Part shown: positions 41,900 to 51,367 of the stretch, in pieces
Position numbering within the stretch: the stretch's first letter is position 1
How the letters are laid out: each line of letters opens with the position of its first letter
Assembly (NCBI GenBank): GCA_025359685.1
Contig: JANYEY010000007.1
Span: forward strand, 1-51,367
Origin: Sphingomonadaceae bacterium
GTDB taxonomy: Bacteria > Pseudomonadota > Alphaproteobacteria > Sphingomonadales > Sphingomonadaceae
Length of the DNA: 51,367 nt
Direction of reading: 5' to 3'
Made by a program: the position numbers and the translations under genes
The notes under the pieces: generated by a model
Seen by the model: the letters and a program-made list of their open reading frames with translations, nothing else
What the model was told of the DNA's origin: nothing
Database searches by the model: none

Positions 41900-43854
41900 T
41901 GGAGGGTCCCGCCTACGTCACCGACAGCCTGATCGCGGAGGATATCGACGCCTACCTCGCCCAGCACCAGCACAAGACCATGCTGCGCTTCATCACTTGC
42001 GGTTCGGTCGATGACGGCAAGAGCACCCTGATCGGCCGGCTGCTTTACGATTCCAAGATGATCTTTGAAGACCAGCTCGCCGCTTTGGAGACCGATTCCA
42101 AGCGGGTCGGCACGCAAGGGCAGGAGATCGATTTCGCGCTGCTCGTCGACGGCCTTGCTGCTGAGCGCGAGCAGGGCATCACGATCGACGTCGCTTACCG
42201 CTTCTTCAACACCGAGAAGCGCAAATTCATCGTCGCCGATTGCCCGGGGCACGAGCAGTACACCCGCAACATGGTGACCGGCGCTTCGACTGCGGATCTT
42301 GCGGTGATTCTGGTCGATGCGCGCAAGGGCGTGCTGGTCCAGACCCGGCGGCATACTTACCTGTGCCACCTGATCGGCATCAAGAATCTGGTGTTGGCGG
42401 TGAACAAGATGGACCTGGTCGGATACGATCAGGCGCGGTTCGACCAGATTGTGACCGAATATGCCGCCTTTGCGAAGAGCATCGAGGTCGAAAGCTTCAC
42501 CGCCCTGCCGATCTCGGGATTCAAAGGCGACAACGTCACCGCCGCTTCGCCACACACTCCGTGGTACCGCGGGCCGTCGCTGATCGAGCATCTCGAAACT
42601 GTCGAGGTGCTTGGCGAAGTAGACGTGGAGCAGCCGCTGCGCCTGCCGGTGCAATGGGTCAACCGTCCCAACCTCGACTTCCGCGGGTTTGCCGGGCTGA
42701 TCGCCACCGGGCAAGTGCGGGTGGGCGATGCGGTGCGGGTGCTGCCTTCGGGCAAGACCAGCACGGTTTCGCGGATCGTCACCATGCCAAATGCCGGTGG
42801 AGCCGCAGGGGAAGGCGATCTGGAAGTTGCACGCGCGGGTCAGTCGGTCACGCTGTGCCTGGCCGACGAGATTGATTGTTCGCGCGGGGACGTGATCGCT
42901 GCAGCCGACAGTGCGCCGCAAGTCAGCGACCAATTCGAGGCGGCACTGGTCTGGCTCAATGACGATGCGCTGCGGGTTGGCCGCGCCTATTGGCTCAAGC
43001 TGGGCGCGCAGACTGTCTCGGTCACCGTACAGCAGCCCAAGTATGCCGTGAACGTCAACACGATGGAGCACATCGCGGCCAAGACGCTTGAGCTCAACGC
43101 GATCGGCGTGGTCGAAATCGCGACCGACCGGCCGATCGTGTTCGAACCCTACGCGACAAGCCGCGCGCTCGGCGGGTTCATCCTGATCGACAAGCTGACC
43201 AATGCCACCGTGGCAGCGGGCATGATCAATTTCAGCCTGCGCCGCGCGCAAAACGTCCATTGGCAAGCGCTCGACGTCAGCCGCGAGGCACACGCTGCAT
43301 TGAAGCACCAGAACCCGGCGGTGCTGTGGTTCACCGGTCTTTCGGGCTCGGGCAAGTCGACTATCGCCAACCTGGTTGAAAAGCGCCTGCACGCGCTGGG
43401 CCATCACACCTTTCTGCTCGATGGCGACAATGTACGGCACGGGCTCAACAAGGATCTTGGCTTTACCGAAGCGGACCGGATCGAGAATATCCGCCGCGTG
43501 GGTGAGGTGGCCAAGCTGATGACCGATGCGGGGCTGATCGTCCTTACCGCCTTCATCAGCCCGTTTCGCGCCGAGCGCGAACTGGTCCGCGCGATGCTGC
43601 CGGAAGGCGAATTCGTTGAGATCTTCGTCGATACCCCGCTTGAAGTGGCTGAGGCGCGTGACGTGAAGGGTCTCTACAAAAAGGCGCGCGCCGGGCAGCT
43701 CAAGAACTTCACCGGGATCGACAGTCCATATGAGGTGCCCGAGCAGCCCGAACTGCGGATCGATACCACCGCCGAACCTTCCGAAGCCGCGGCTGAGCGG
43801 ATCGTCGACTTTATCCTCGGCGGGCGCGGTGATAGCTGGATGCCGGTGATATGA
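41899..43854 (+). CDS. cysNC: fused sulfate adenylyltransferase subunit 1 / APS kinase
   Basis: The 651-residue fusion has an EF-Tu-like GTPase at the N-terminus, then an APS kinase. The GTPase part shows [16 protein letters not shown] (P-loop), [12 protein letters not shown] and NKMDL, as in CysN. The kinase part begins near residue 470 ([17 protein letters not shown]) and includes [17 protein letters not shown] and [13 protein letters not shown], as in CysC. The two steps turn sulfate into PAPS. The start overlaps the cysD stop in TGATG, and its own stop overlaps the cysQ start (ATGA), so the trio is one coupled operon. Confidence 0.96.
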   Translation: MEGPAYVTDSLIAEDIDAYLAQHQHKTMLRFITCGSVDDGKSTLIGRLLYDSKMIFEDQLAALETDSKRVGTQGQEIDFALLVDGLAAEREQGITIDVAYRFFNTEKRKFIVADCPGHEQYTRNMVTGASTADLAVILVDARKGVLVQTRRHTYLCHLIGIKNLVLAVNKMDLVGYDQARFDQIVTEYAAFAKSIEVESFTALPISGFKGDNVTAASPHTPWYRGPSLIEHLETVEVLGEVDVEQPLRLPVQWVNRPNLDFRGFAGLIATGQVRVGDAVRVLPSGKTSTVSRIVTMPNAGGAAGEGDLEVARAGQSVTLCLADEIDCSRGDVIAAADSAPQVSDQFEAALVWLNDDALRVGRAYWLKLGAQTVSVTVQQPKYAVNVNTMEHIAAKTLELNAIGVVEIATDRPIVFEPYATSRALGGFILIDKLTNATVAAGMINFSLRRAQNVHWQALDVSREAHAALKHQNPAVLWFTGLSGSGKSTIANLVEKRLHALGHHTFLLDGDNVRHGLNKDLGFTEADRIENIRRVGEVAKLMTDAGLIVLTAFISPFRAERELVRAMLPEGEFVEIFVDTPLEVAEARDVKGLYKKARAGQLKNFTGIDSPYEVPEQPELRIDTTAEPSEAAAERIVDFILGGRGDSWMPVI

Positions 43855-44591
43855 CCGACGCGGACATCGCTGCCGAACTGGCCGAGCAGGCGGGGCACCT
43901 GCTGCTCGCGTTGCGAGCTAGTGGGCAGTATTCTGGCAAGCTGCTCGGCGATGAGGGTGACCGGCTGGCGAATGCGCTGCTCTGTGCTGAACTGCGCCGT
44001 TCGCGCCCGGACGATGCGCTGCTGTCCGAGGAGGAGAAGGATAAGCCGTCACGGCTCAACAAATCTCGCGCGTGGATCGTTGATCCAGTCGACGGCACCC
44101 GCGAATATGGCGAGGGGCGGAGCGATTGGGCGGTGCATGTGGCGTTGGCGATCGATGGCGTGGCTGCCATTGGCGCGGTTGCTTTGCCTGCGTTGGGACT
44201 TGTCCTGCGCAGCGACCAGCCGATCGAAGTTGCGCCGCCGCCGGAACGGCTGCGGGTGGTGGTCAGCCGGACTCGCCCGGCGCGCGAAGCCGTGGCGGTT
44301 GCGGAGGCGCTGGGCGCGGAACTGGTCCCGATGGGCTCGGCCGGGGCCAAGGCGATGGCGGTGGTGCGCGGCGAGACGGATATTTACCTGCACAGCGGCG
44401 GCCAGTACGAATGGGATTCGTGCGCGCCGGTGGCGGTGGCGCTGGCCCATGGACTTCACGCGAGCCGCATCGATGGCAGCCCGCTGATTTATAATCAGGC
44501 CGACACTTATATTCCCGATCTGCTAATCTGCCGATGTGAGCATGCCGCGCAAGTGCTCGCACTGGTGCGTGAGGTTCAGGCTGCGCCTTAG
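43851..44591 (+). CDS. cysQ: 3'(2'),5'-bisphosphate nucleotidase CysQ
   Basis: The 246-residue inositol-monophosphatase-fold enzyme degrades PAP, the by-product of PAPS use. LLSEEEKD and [15 protein letters not shown] carry the metal-binding Glu and the DPxDGT motif; [19 protein letters not shown] carries the C-terminal WD-type motif. The family usually has K after DGT where this has R. The position after cysNC fits the pathway. Its stop overlaps that of the convergent M48 gene. Confidence 0.94.
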   Translation: MTDADIAAELAEQAGHLLLALRASGQYSGKLLGDEGDRLANALLCAELRRSRPDDALLSEEEKDKPSRLNKSRAWIVDPVDGTREYGEGRSDWAVHVALAIDGVAAIGAVALPALGLVLRSDQPIEVAPPPERLRVVVSRTRPAREAVAVAEALGAELVPMGSAGAKAMAVVRGETDIYLHSGGQYEWDSCAPVAVALAHGLHASRIDGSPLIYNQADTYIPDLLICRCEHAAQVLALVREVQAAP

Positions 44592-45442
44592 CGCACCGCG
44601 CCCATCGCGGCGATTTCGGCTTCGAGCAGACTGATCCTCTTTTTGACCGAATCGTGACCGCGCGACCCGAGACTGGCCCCATGCTCGCGCCAGAAGCGCA
44701 GAGCGATCTGCGGATCGTATCCCGCCAAGGCCAGTAGATGCAGGCTCAGTCGGTCTGCCTCACGCTCGGTCTGTTTGTTCGCCTTCAACCCGTGCTGCAG
44801 CACCAGGTGCGCAAGTTCATGCGCGAATGCTACTGCGACCGCGTCTTCGCCGAAACTTTCGATATACGCGCTGCTGAGCTGGATCGTTTCACCATCGCTG
44901 CGGGCGATGAGTTTGTCGGTCTCGACCACTTCGAAGCGGGTGCGGCAGGCGGCAACAGGCTCAAGCACAGCCGAGACTGTTCGACCGGCCCGGTTGACCT
45001 GAACCGTGATAGGCGCGCGGGGAGGAAGCACGATGATCTGTCGTTCAACCCGGTCCCGTGTTGCGCTGCTTGCGGCGGGTGCGAGCGGCAGGAACGCAAG
45101 AACCTTGTCGCCAATAGCCAGCAGACGATCTCCGGCGCGTAGTCCGGCGCGGTCCGCAGCCAGGCCAGGCACTACCGCTTCGATCTCGACCGGAGTCACA
45201 AGGCCGAACTTCTTGCGAAGTTCAGGCGGGTACTGGTCGATCGCGATGATCACCAGTCCGGTCGCCGGCATCAGGTTCTGGCACCGCGGCGCGCTGGCTA
45301 TCGCGATCCGGCTGGCGATCTCGGCCAATTGAAGATCGTCTCGGCGCAGTCTGTCGTCATTCGAATCCGCGATCGCGGGCAGGGCAACAGTAACAAGGAG
45401 CGAGCCCAGCAGCGCTCGGACGGCACTATTTCGGTGCGACAT
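44588..45442 (-). CDS. PDZ-containing M48 metalloprotease
   Basis: The 284-residue periplasmic protein has a signal peptide (LLGSLLVTVALPAIA). A PDZ-like segment (VEIEAVVPGLAADRAGLRAGDRLLAIGDK) spans about residues 85-113. The zinc motif HELAH lies at 208-212 and EREADRLSLHLLALAGYDP follows. The order PDZ then M48 differs from the plain M48 protease at 38099-39568. A role in envelope quality control is inference. Its N-terminus overlaps the gnd stop by 17 bases. Confidence 0.85.
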   Translation of the reverse strand: MSHRNSAVRALLGSLLVTVALPAIADSNDDRLRRDDLQLAEIASRIAIASAPRCQNLMPATGLVIIAIDQYPPELRKKFGLVTPVEIEAVVPGLAADRAGLRAGDRLLAIGDKVLAFLPLAPAASSATRDRVERQIIVLPPRAPITVQVNRAGRTVSAVLEPVAACRTRFEVVETDKLIARSDGETIQLSSAYIESFGEDAVAVAFAHELAHLVLQHGLKANKQTEREADRLSLHLLALAGYDPQIALRFWREHGASLGSRGHDSVKKRISLLEAEIAAMGAVR

Positions 45443-46406
45443 GGCCGCCGAACTTGAACCGCATCGCCGAAAGTAGCCGGTCGCCGAATCCGTCGCTGAG
45501 GCGCGAGCGGTAACGCTCGTACAGCGACATGGTCAGCACCGGCGTGGACACTTCCTGCTCAAGCGAAGCCTCGACAGTCCACCGCCCTTCGCCCGAATCC
45601 TGCACTTGCGGCGAATAGGGGGCGAGGTCGGGATTGTCAGCCATGGCATCGGCGCTGAGGTCGAGCAGCCACGAAGTGACTACGCTGCCGCGCCGCCACA
45701 GCTCGGCGATGGCCGCAGTATCAAGATCGTAGCGGCGCTCTTCGGGCACCTTGGGCCCGTCTGCGGTGGACAGCAGCGCGAAGCCTTCGGCATAGGCCTG
45801 CATCATCCCGTATTCGATGCCGTTGTGGACCATCTTGACGTAGTGACCCGCGCCGCAAGGGCCGCAGTGCAACCAGCCTTGCTCCGCCGTATCGGACAGC
45901 TTGCCGGCAGCGCGCGCGGGGGTGCGGGGGATGTCACCTGCGCCAGGTGCCAGCGTCGTGAAGATCGGCGCGTTGCGGGTCACCGCTGCCTGATCGCCGC
46001 CGACCATCAGGCAATAGCCGCGCTCCAGCCCGAAGACCCCGCCGCTGGTCCCGACATCGAGGAAATCGATCTGCTTGGCCTTGAGCATCGCCGCGCGTGC
46101 GACGCTGTCCTTGAAGTTCGAATTACCCCCGTCGATCACGGTGTCGCCGGGGTCGAGCAGGCCTGCCAAAGCGGCAACCGCGCCGTCGGTGATCTTGCCG
46201 GCCGGCACCATCAGCCAGACGGTGCGCGGCGCTGACAACCCGGCGACCATCGCGGCAAGGGTCGGATAGCCTGATGCGCCGGCGGCGACGATCGCCGCAT
46301 AGGCCTCCGGATGAATGTCCTGGATGGCAACCTGATGCCCGCCGCGCAGCAGCCGCAGCGCCATATTACCGCCCATCCGGCCTGCGCCGACTATTCCGAT
46401 CTGCAT
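45426..46406 (-). CDS. gnd: 6-phosphogluconate dehydrogenase (decarboxylating), short form
   Basis: The 326-residue protein is of the short Gnd type rather than the 470-residue enterobacterial one. The NADP site is IGIVGAGRMGGNMALRLLRGG; DGGNSNFKD and the signature LDVGTSGGVFGLERGYCLMVGG follow. The substrate and catalytic residues sit in GHYVKMVHNGIEYGMMQAYAEGF (Lys and His). It decarboxylates 6-phosphogluconate to ribulose 5-phosphate. Genes for zwf or edd are not in the window. It is followed by the PDZ-M48 gene with a 17-base overlap. Confidence 0.93.
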   Translation of the reverse strand: MQIGIVGAGRMGGNMALRLLRGGHQVAIQDIHPEAYAAIVAAGASGYPTLAAMVAGLSAPRTVWLMVPAGKITDGAVAALAGLLDPGDTVIDGGNSNFKDSVARAAMLKAKQIDFLDVGTSGGVFGLERGYCLMVGGDQAAVTRNAPIFTTLAPGAGDIPRTPARAAGKLSDTAEQGWLHCGPCGAGHYVKMVHNGIEYGMMQAYAEGFALLSTADGPKVPEERRYDLDTAAIAELWRRGSVVTSWLLDLSADAMADNPDLAPYSPQVQDSGEGRWTVEASLEQEVSTPVLTMSLYERYRSRLSDGFGDRLLSAMRFKFGGHVAPK

Positions 46407-46407
46407 T

Positions 46408-46866
46408 TCAGTTAGTCTCCGGGAGGCGTTTGATGAGCGCGGTGCGCAGGCATGAGCAGACCACTTCGCCGCGCTGGTTGGTCAGCTCGTGACGGAAGGT
46501 GATGATCCCCGCGTTGGGCCTCGATCCGGACGGCTTCAATTCGGTCACCTCGCTGCTGGCGCGCAGGGTATCGCCGATAAACACCGGTTTGGGCATGACA
46601 AGTTTGTCATAACCCAGATTGGCGACCAGCGAGCCCAACGTAGTGTCACCCACCGACAGCCCGACCATCAGCGCGAAAGTGAAAGTGCCGTTGACCAGGA
46701 TCTGGCCGAATTCGCTCGCCTTGGCCGCCTCGACGTCGAGATGCAGCGGTTGCGGGTTGTGGGTCATGACCGTGAACAGCAAATTGTCGGTCTCGGTAAC
46801 CGTGCGGCTGATTTCGTGGCTGAGCCGGTCGCCCACTTGCCACTGTTCGAAGTATCGTCCTGCCAT
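46408..46866 (-). CDS. MaoC family dehydratase
   Basis: The 152-residue hotdog protein resembles MaoC-type hydratases. GRYFEQWQVGDRL opens it. The catalytic pair is in the typical segment DNLLFTVMTHNPQPLHLDVEAAKASEFGQILVNGTFTFALMVGLSVGDT (Asn and His), where HNPQPLHLD is the family signature. It hydrates enoyl- or methyl-branched acyl-CoAs; the substrate is unknown. The ATG at 46866 was chosen by homology; the open frame runs upstream into the flavoprotein gene. gnd follows after one base. Confidence 0.9.
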   Translation of the reverse strand: MAGRYFEQWQVGDRLSHEISRTVTETDNLLFTVMTHNPQPLHLDVEAAKASEFGQILVNGTFTFALMVGLSVGDTTLGSLVANLGYDKLVMPKPVFIGDTLRASSEVTELKPSGSRPNAGIITFRHELTNQRGEVVCSCLRTALIKRLPETN

Positions 46867-46915
46867 TGTCTGCCTGTCCTTGTCCGCCGTCAGCCTAGCC
46901 TTAGCCGCGTTGTAA

Positions 46916-48166
46916 TCAACCTGCGGCGAACATGTCCTTGAGCAGCACTTCGGTATCGGCGAGGGTTTCGGGATCGTCGGGTTTGAACTTCGCTTCGACC
47001 ATCTTGCGGCCCTGGACGTAATCCTTGACGCTATTGACGCAGTCGAGCGCGACGACATGGCCCTGGCGCAGATAGATCACCGAAAACGATCGCGCCGCCG
47101 GGTCGCCGCGCACGATTTCGCGGTCATGGCCGATCGCGAGGCCGACCGTTTGCAGCTTGAGGTCGTACTGGTTCGACCAGAACCACGGCGTTGCGGCATA
47201 GGGCTGGGGATCGCCGCAGATCGACTTCGCCGCGCAGGTGGCCATGTCGTTGGCGTTCTGGACCGATTCGAGCCGGATCACCGCGTTGTCGGCGAAGGCG
47301 CTGGCATGCGCCGCACAGTCTCCGATCGCGTACACATCAGGCAGGCTGGTGCGGCAGTACTCGTCGACATCGACCCCGTTTCCGCCCGCCGCTCCCGCCA
47401 CGATCAGCGGCCCGACTGCCGGGATGATACCGATGCCCACGATGACCAGATCGGCGGGGAGGGTGGTCCCGTCCGCCAATACAACGCCGCTAACCTGACT
47501 ATCCTTGCCCGCAATTGATTCAACTGCGGTTTCGGTGCGCAGGTCGACGCCGTGCGCGCGGTGTTCGGCTTCGAAGAAGCTTGAGAGTGCTTCACCGGCC
47601 ACCCGTGCCAGCACCCGGGGCAGCATTTCCAGCACGGTCACCTCGACGCCAAGCTTGGTCAGCACCGCCGCTGCTTCAAGCCCGATGTAGCCGCCGCCAA
47701 TCACCACCGCGCGCTTGGCCCCGGCATCGAGTTCCTTCATCAACTGGTCAACGTCGGCGCGGGTGCGGACCGCGTGAACTCCGGCCAAGTCCGCGCCTTC
47801 GCAGGCCAGCCGACGCGGGTCGCCGCCGGTGGCCCAGATCGCCTGCCCGTAGTGGATGGCGCGTCCGTCCCGCAGCGTCAGTTCGTGCCCCGCCGGATCG
47901 ACCTTCACCACTTCGGCATTGCGCATCAGGGTGATCGCCTTGTCACCCCAGAAGGCTTCGGGGCGCAGGCAAATCCGCTCAAAGGTTTTTTCGCGGGCGA
48001 GGTATTCCTTGGATAGCGGCGGGCGTTCGTACGGAATCTCCGGCTCGCGTCCGATCAGCAGGATCGATCCGGCAAAGCCGTTTTGGCGCAGCGCGATAGC
48101 CGCTTGCGCGCCGCCGTGGCCGGCTCCGACGATAACCACGTCCGCTTGATCGATCTGGGTATCCAT
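46916..48166 (-). CDS. FAD-dependent ferredoxin reductase-like oxidoreductase
   Basis: The 416-residue flavoprotein resembles NADH-dependent reductases of P450 or Rieske systems (rhodocoxin reductase type). The FAD site is [36 protein letters not shown] is the family signature, and [16 protein letters not shown] is the NADH site. [10 protein letters not shown] is the second FAD motif. A C-terminal reductase domain follows ([10 protein letters not shown]). No ferredoxin or P450 gene is close, so its partner is elsewhere. A PLD gene is divergent. Confidence 0.9.
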   Translation of the reverse strand: MDTQIDQADVVIVGAGHGGAQAAIALRQNGFAGSILLIGREPEIPYERPPLSKEYLAREKTFERICLRPEAFWGDKAITLMRNAEVVKVDPAGHELTLRDGRAIHYGQAIWATGGDPRRLACEGADLAGVHAVRTRADVDQLMKELDAGAKRAVVIGGGYIGLEAAAVLTKLGVEVTVLEMLPRVLARVAGEALSSFFEAEHRAHGVDLRTETAVESIAGKDSQVSGVVLADGTTLPADLVIVGIGIIPAVGPLIVAGAAGGNGVDVDEYCRTSLPDVYAIGDCAAHASAFADNAVIRLESVQNANDMATCAAKSICGDPQPYAATPWFWSNQYDLKLQTVGLAIGHDREIVRGDPAARSFSVIYLRQGHVVALDCVNSVKDYVQGRKMVEAKFKPDDPETLADTEVLLKDMFAAG

Positions 48167-48287
48167 AGCGCCTCCGATTCGCCTGCATCTAGAGGCCTAG
48201 GCCGCAGCTGGTCCAGTGCGGCGGCCCGGCAGCAACAAAATTGCGCCGGGCCGGTCAAGGCGCGTGACGGGGGCAGTGCGGCTGGAT

Positions 48288-49793
48288 ATGACCCGGCCTA
48301 TGGAAACCGCTGAACCCGATCCAGGTCTTCGTCCGTCGGTTTGGCGCTATGTCAAAGCCAGCCGCGCCCACGTGGTGATCGATGCTGCGGACTACTACGT
48401 GCTGATGCAGCAGGCGATGAAGCGTGCGAAGCAGCTCATTCACATGATCGGCTGGGATTTCGATACGCGGATGCGGCTGGGGCCGGGGCGGCGGTTCTGG
48501 AACCTGCCGCGCAAGGCGGTCAATCCAGCGCGGCTCGGGCCGTTCATGATCTGGTTGTGCGAGCGCAGCCCAGGGCTGCAGGTGCGCGTGCTCAAGTGGA
48601 ATTTCGGCGCGCTCAAGTTCCTGTTCCGGGGATCGATGATCCTCGATCTAATCCGCTGGATGCTGCACCCGGGGATCGATTTCAAACTGGATTCGGCCCA
48701 CCCGATCGGCTGCAGCCACCACCAGAAGATCGTGGTGATCGACGATATGTTCGCAGTCTGCGGCGGGATCGACATGACGTCTGATCGCTGGGACACGCCC
48801 GAACATCTCGAAAAGGACCCCCGGCGCCACAAGCCCTATAGCCAGAAGCTCTACGGCCCCTGGCACGACATGACGATGCTGGTCGAAGGTGATGCCGCAG
48901 CGGCGCTGGGCGAATTGGGCCGCGAACGCTGGGAACGCGCCGGAGGCACGCCGCTACCGGCGTGCAAGCCGCAGAAGCACAGCGCCTGGCCGGCCAAGCT
49001 CAAGGCCGAGTTCGAGGACGTGGAGATTGGCATCGCCCGGACCACCGCAGCGTGGCGGGACTATCCCGAAGTGCGCGAGATCGAGCAATTGTTCGTCGAA
49101 CATATCGCCCGGGCCAAGCACTTCATCTACGCCGAAAGCCAGTATTTCGCGAGCCGCGCGATCGCCGAGGCTTTGGCGGAGCGTCTGGCCAAGCCCAATC
49201 CGCCCGAGGTTGTGCTGATCAATCCCGAAAGCGCTGACGGCTGGCTTGAACAGACCGCGATGGACGGGGCGCGAGTGCAGTTGTGCCATGCGGTGGGGGC
49301 AAGCGATCCCGCGCAGCGATTCCGCATCTATCTGCCCTACAATGCCGCCGGCACCGCGATCTACGTCCATTCCAAGCTGATGATCGTCGATGACGAGGTG
49401 CTGCGGATCGGCTCTGCCAACATGAACAACCGCTCGATGGGGCTCGACAGCGAATGCGACATGGTGATCGACGCCGCGCGGCCGGGCAACAAACATGCGA
49501 GCGCGCCGATCAAAGGGGTGCGGATTGCGCTTCTCGCGGAGCATACCGGGCAATCGCGCGAAGCTGTCGAGCAGCAGCTCAAGGCCAATGCCTCGATGAT
49601 CGACTTGATCGCCAAGGCGCCGCTCACCGGCAAGTACCTTGCACCTTTCGCCTTGCGTCCGCTGACCGATGCAGAGAAGGCTGTCGCCGACAACGCGCTG
49701 CTCGATCCCGAGCGGCCCGAGGAACTGTTCGAACCGTTCAGCAAGCGGCGCGGATTGTTCCGCCGCGGCGGGCTGCTGCGGAGACCGAAATGA
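48288..49793 (+). CDS. phospholipase D-like phosphodiesterase
   Basis: The 501-residue protein has two HKD motifs: HHQKIVVIDD near residue 144 and VHSKLMIVDDEVLRIGSANMNNRSM near residue 365. This matches cardiolipin-synthase and PLD-type enzymes. No signal peptide is seen, and two hydrophobic patches may peripherally bind membranes. It could cleave or transfer phosphatidyl groups. The ATG at 48288 was chosen; an ATG at 48300 is possible, and the open frame begins 24 codons further upstream. folE overlaps its stop (ATGA). Confidence 0.88.
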   Translation: MTRPMETAEPDPGLRPSVWRYVKASRAHVVIDAADYYVLMQQAMKRAKQLIHMIGWDFDTRMRLGPGRRFWNLPRKAVNPARLGPFMIWLCERSPGLQVRVLKWNFGALKFLFRGSMILDLIRWMLHPGIDFKLDSAHPIGCSHHQKIVVIDDMFAVCGGIDMTSDRWDTPEHLEKDPRRHKPYSQKLYGPWHDMTMLVEGDAAAALGELGRERWERAGGTPLPACKPQKHSAWPAKLKAEFEDVEIGIARTTAAWRDYPEVREIEQLFVEHIARAKHFIYAESQYFASRAIAEALAERLAKPNPPEVVLINPESADGWLEQTAMDGARVQLCHAVGASDPAQRFRIYLPYNAAGTAIYVHSKLMIVDDEVLRIGSANMNNRSMGLDSECDMVIDAARPGNKHASAPIKGVRIALLAEHTGQSREAVEQQLKANASMIDLIAKAPLTGKYLAPFALRPLTDAEKAVADNALLDPERPEELFEPFSKRRGLFRRGGLLRRPK

Positions 49794-50413
49794 CGGAGAG
49801 ATTGATGAGCCGCGGCGAGATCATCCACGACGAGGGCCCCAAAGCCAAGCTGCCGGTGCCGAAAGAGGTGCAGGACGCGATCCGCACGCTGATCCGCTGG
49901 TCGGGTGATGATCCGGAGCGTGAAGGCCTGCTCGATACGCCGGCGCGGGTCGGGCGGGCGTGGAAGGAATATTGCCAGGGCTATAACTCGGACCCTGCGC
50001 TGCACTTGGCGCGCCAGTTCGAGGAAGTGGGCGGCTACAACGAACTGGTGCTGCTGAAGGACATTCCATTCCAGTCGCATTGCGAACACCACATGGCACC
50101 GATCACCGGCACCGCCAATATCGCCTACATGCCGCGCGACAAGGTGGTCGGCATTTCCAAGCTGGCCCGGGTGCTGCACGGATTTGCCGAGCGGCTGCAG
50201 ATCCAGGAGCGGCTCACCGCCGAGGTGGCGCAGTGCATCTGGGACAATCTGCATCCCGAAGGCGTTGCGGTGGTGATCAAGGCCCAGCACGGCTGCATGA
50301 CCGGGCGCGGGGTCAGAACCCCCGGGGTCGAGATGGTCACCAGCCGGTTGCTGGGCTGCTTCCTCGATGATTCGCGCAGTCGCAAGGAAGTGCTCTCGCT
50401 GATGGGGTTCTGA
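49790..50413 (+). CDS. folE: GTP cyclohydrolase I
   Basis: The 207-residue enzyme converts GTP into dihydroneopterin triphosphate, the first step of folate synthesis. The zinc and catalytic residues appear in FQSHCEHHMAPITG, GISKLARVLHGFAERLQIQERL and KAQHGCMTGRGV. Length is typical. The ATG at 49790 overlaps the PLD stop; an ATG at 49805, preceded by GGAGAG, is an alternative start. The open frame extends upstream without homology and is antisense to no other gene but lies in the PLD reading. Confidence 0.95.
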   Translation: MTERLMSRGEIIHDEGPKAKLPVPKEVQDAIRTLIRWSGDDPEREGLLDTPARVGRAWKEYCQGYNSDPALHLARQFEEVGGYNELVLLKDIPFQSHCEHHMAPITGTANIAYMPRDKVVGISKLARVLHGFAERLQIQERLTAEVAQCIWDNLHPEGVAVVIKAQHGCMTGRGVRTPGVEMVTSRLLGCFLDDSRSRKEVLSLMGF

Positions 50414-50416
50414 GCA

Positions 50417-50851
50417 GTGGCGGATGCTCACGAACCGGTGATGACCGTGGCCGAACTGGCGACGTTCTTTGCCGGGGCTTTCACCGAACGCGCTGGCGGA
50501 CCGACCACGCAGGTCACCGAGATCGGCCCGGGCCGCGCCTTGGTGACGCTCGATCCGCAGGCGGGCAACCTGCGTCCGGGCAACCTCGTTTCAGGGCCGA
50601 CCCAGATGGGCCTTGCCGATCACGCGGCCTATGCGGTGATCCTCGCGCACATCGGCCCGGTGGCGATGGCGGTGACCAGTAACCTCAACTACAGCTTTTT
50701 GCGCGGGGTCAAGCCCGAACGCCTCTATGCCGAAGCGCGGCTGCTCCGGCTCGGCCGCCGGCTCGCGACGGTCGACGTGCAATTATATCAGGACGATCCT
50801 GAGCGGCCGGTCGGGCAGGCGACAGTAACGTACGCGCTGCCCGACGCCTGA
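50417..50851 (+). CDS. PaaI-type thioesterase, hotdog fold
   Basis: The 144-residue single hotdog protein has GNLVSGPTQMGLADHAAYAVIL (the PaaI/4HBT helix with a catalytic Asp) and a long strand NLNYSFLRGV. Members hydrolyse aryl- or acyl-CoA thioesters. The start is GTG at 50417, three bases after the folE stop, so PLD, folE and this gene form an operon-like run. The substrate is unknown. Confidence 0.87.
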   Translation: MADAHEPVMTVAELATFFAGAFTERAGGPTTQVTEIGPGRALVTLDPQAGNLRPGNLVSGPTQMGLADHAAYAVILAHIGPVAMAVTSNLNYSFLRGVKPERLYAEARLLRLGRRLATVDVQLYQDDPERPVGQATVTYALPDA

Positions 50852-50856
50852 TCCGG

Positions 50857-51336
50857 TTAGAGGTTTTCGAGCATATGCTCGGCCGAGCTCACCTTGAACT
50901 CGCCCGGGCCTTCGACGAACAGCTGTTCGACCGTGCCGTCGTTGACCACCATCGAGAAGCGCTGGCCGCGCTTGCCCAGGCCAAAGGCGCTGCCGTCCAT
51001 GGTCAGGCCGAGCGCTTCGGCGAAATCGCCGTTGCCGTCAGCCAGCATGGTCACGTCGTCGCTGCCGCCGCTCTTGTTCCACGCGCCAAGCACGAACGGA
51101 TCGTTGACTGCGGTGCAGGCGATCTCGTCGATGCCCTTGGCCTTCAGCTCGGCGGCCTTTTCGACGAAGCCGGGGAGGTGCTTGGCCGAGCAAGTCGGGG
51201 TAAAGGCACCCGGGACCGAGAACAGCGCGACGCGCTTGCCGGCGAAATAGTCTGCGCTCTGCACCGCATCGGGGCCTTCGGCGGTGGCCTTGACCAGCTT
51301 AACGTCGGGCACTTTGTCGCCAACTGCGATCGTCAT
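50857..51336 (-). CDS. peroxiredoxin, Prx5/redoxin type
   Basis: The 159-residue thiol peroxidase has the peroxidatic Cys in PGAFTPTCSAKHLPGF (Cys near residue 49) and the usual Thr two positions before. AVNDPFVLGAW and FSMVVNDGTVEQL follow as in the Prx5 family. It reduces peroxides with glutathione/glutaredoxin or thioredoxin. Two in-frame ATG codons occur: GGAGA lies directly against the one at 51342 and seven bases before the one at 51336, so the latter was chosen. It may work with the glutathione reductase in this window. Confidence 0.94.
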   Translation of the reverse strand: MTIAVGDKVPDVKLVKATAEGPDAVQSADYFAGKRVALFSVPGAFTPTCSAKHLPGFVEKAAELKAKGIDEIACTAVNDPFVLGAWNKSGGSDDVTMLADGNGDFAEALGLTMDGSAFGLGKRGQRFSMVVNDGTVEQLFVEGPGEFKVSSAEHMLENL

Positions 51337-51367
51337 GTTCATTTCTCCGTCTGCATGGGGGTTGTCT

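Noticed and set aside
41740..43440. 566-residue minus-strand open frame
   Set aside because: It lies antisense to the well-supported cysNC fusion, and reads as Arg/Asp/Gln-rich sequence without family features.

Overview
The window is a dense, GC-rich stretch of chromosome from an alphaproteobacterium, most likely a member of the Sphingomonadales (Sphingomonas, Novosphingobium or Erythrobacter type). This is inferred from protein style and gene order: infA-maf-RNase E/G-yacG-tRNA-Phe, lepB-rnc-era, plsY-dprA-topA, aroK-aroB, xerD-accA, a C4-pathway 5-aminolevulinate synthase and an alternative carboxyspermidine route to polyamines. It is mostly core genome. No prophage, transposase, rRNA operon or CRISPR array was seen.

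Layout. 1-2.1 kb: tRNA-Phe and a leftward block (infA, maf, RNase E/G, yacG). 2.3-5.8 kb: a TonB-dependent receptor with a glycine-rich insert, then two tandem MAPEG membrane proteins. 5.9-12.5 kb: a threonine dehydratase divergent from a polyamine cluster (carboxyspermidine dehydrogenase, carboxyspermidine decarboxylase, serine hydrolase, ornithine decarboxylase). A GxxExxY nuclease-like gene bounded by 19-bp inverted repeats sits between the two carboxyspermidine genes. A structured RNA leader, probably of the speF type, precedes the ornithine decarboxylase. 12.5-17.1 kb: an unusual DUF2853/Ala-Lys-Pro linker/TM/OmpA fusion, hemA, a metallo-beta-lactamase-fold protein and murI. 17.2-22.6 kb: plsY, dprA, small membrane and secreted proteins, topA and a 59-residue gene coupled to topA. 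22.6-29 kb: era, rnc, lepB, divergent pgi, a degenerate retropepsin-like protein and glutathione reductase.

29-34 kb: two NAD(P)-dependent reductases, a cyclase-family hydrolase, an acyl-CoA thioesterase, aroB and aroK. 34-39.6 kb: a small membrane protein coupled to a large secreted protein of unknown function, xerD, accA and an M48 protease with a LysM-like tail. 39.7-44.6 kb: two Flp-type pilins, mutT, tRNA-Arg with a duplicated 3' end, and a sulfate-activation operon (cysD, fused cysNC, cysQ). 44.6-51.3 kb: a PDZ-M48 protease, 6-phosphogluconate dehydrogenase, a MaoC-type dehydratase, a ferredoxin-reductase-like flavoprotein, a phospholipase D-like protein, folE, a PaaI-type thioesterase and a Prx5-type peroxiredoxin.

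The genes act in translation and RNA maturation, envelope and cell-wall supply (murI, plsY, lepB), polyamine, haem, shikimate, fatty-acid and sulfate metabolism, and redox defence. Items most worth follow-up are the inverted-repeat-bounded GxxExxY cassette inside the polyamine operon, the ornithine decarboxylase leader that probably moves the start codon, the DUF2853-OmpA fusion, the cysD leader that can form a pseudoknot, and the duplicated tRNA-Arg 3' end. There is no gene-free stretch longer than 300 bases.
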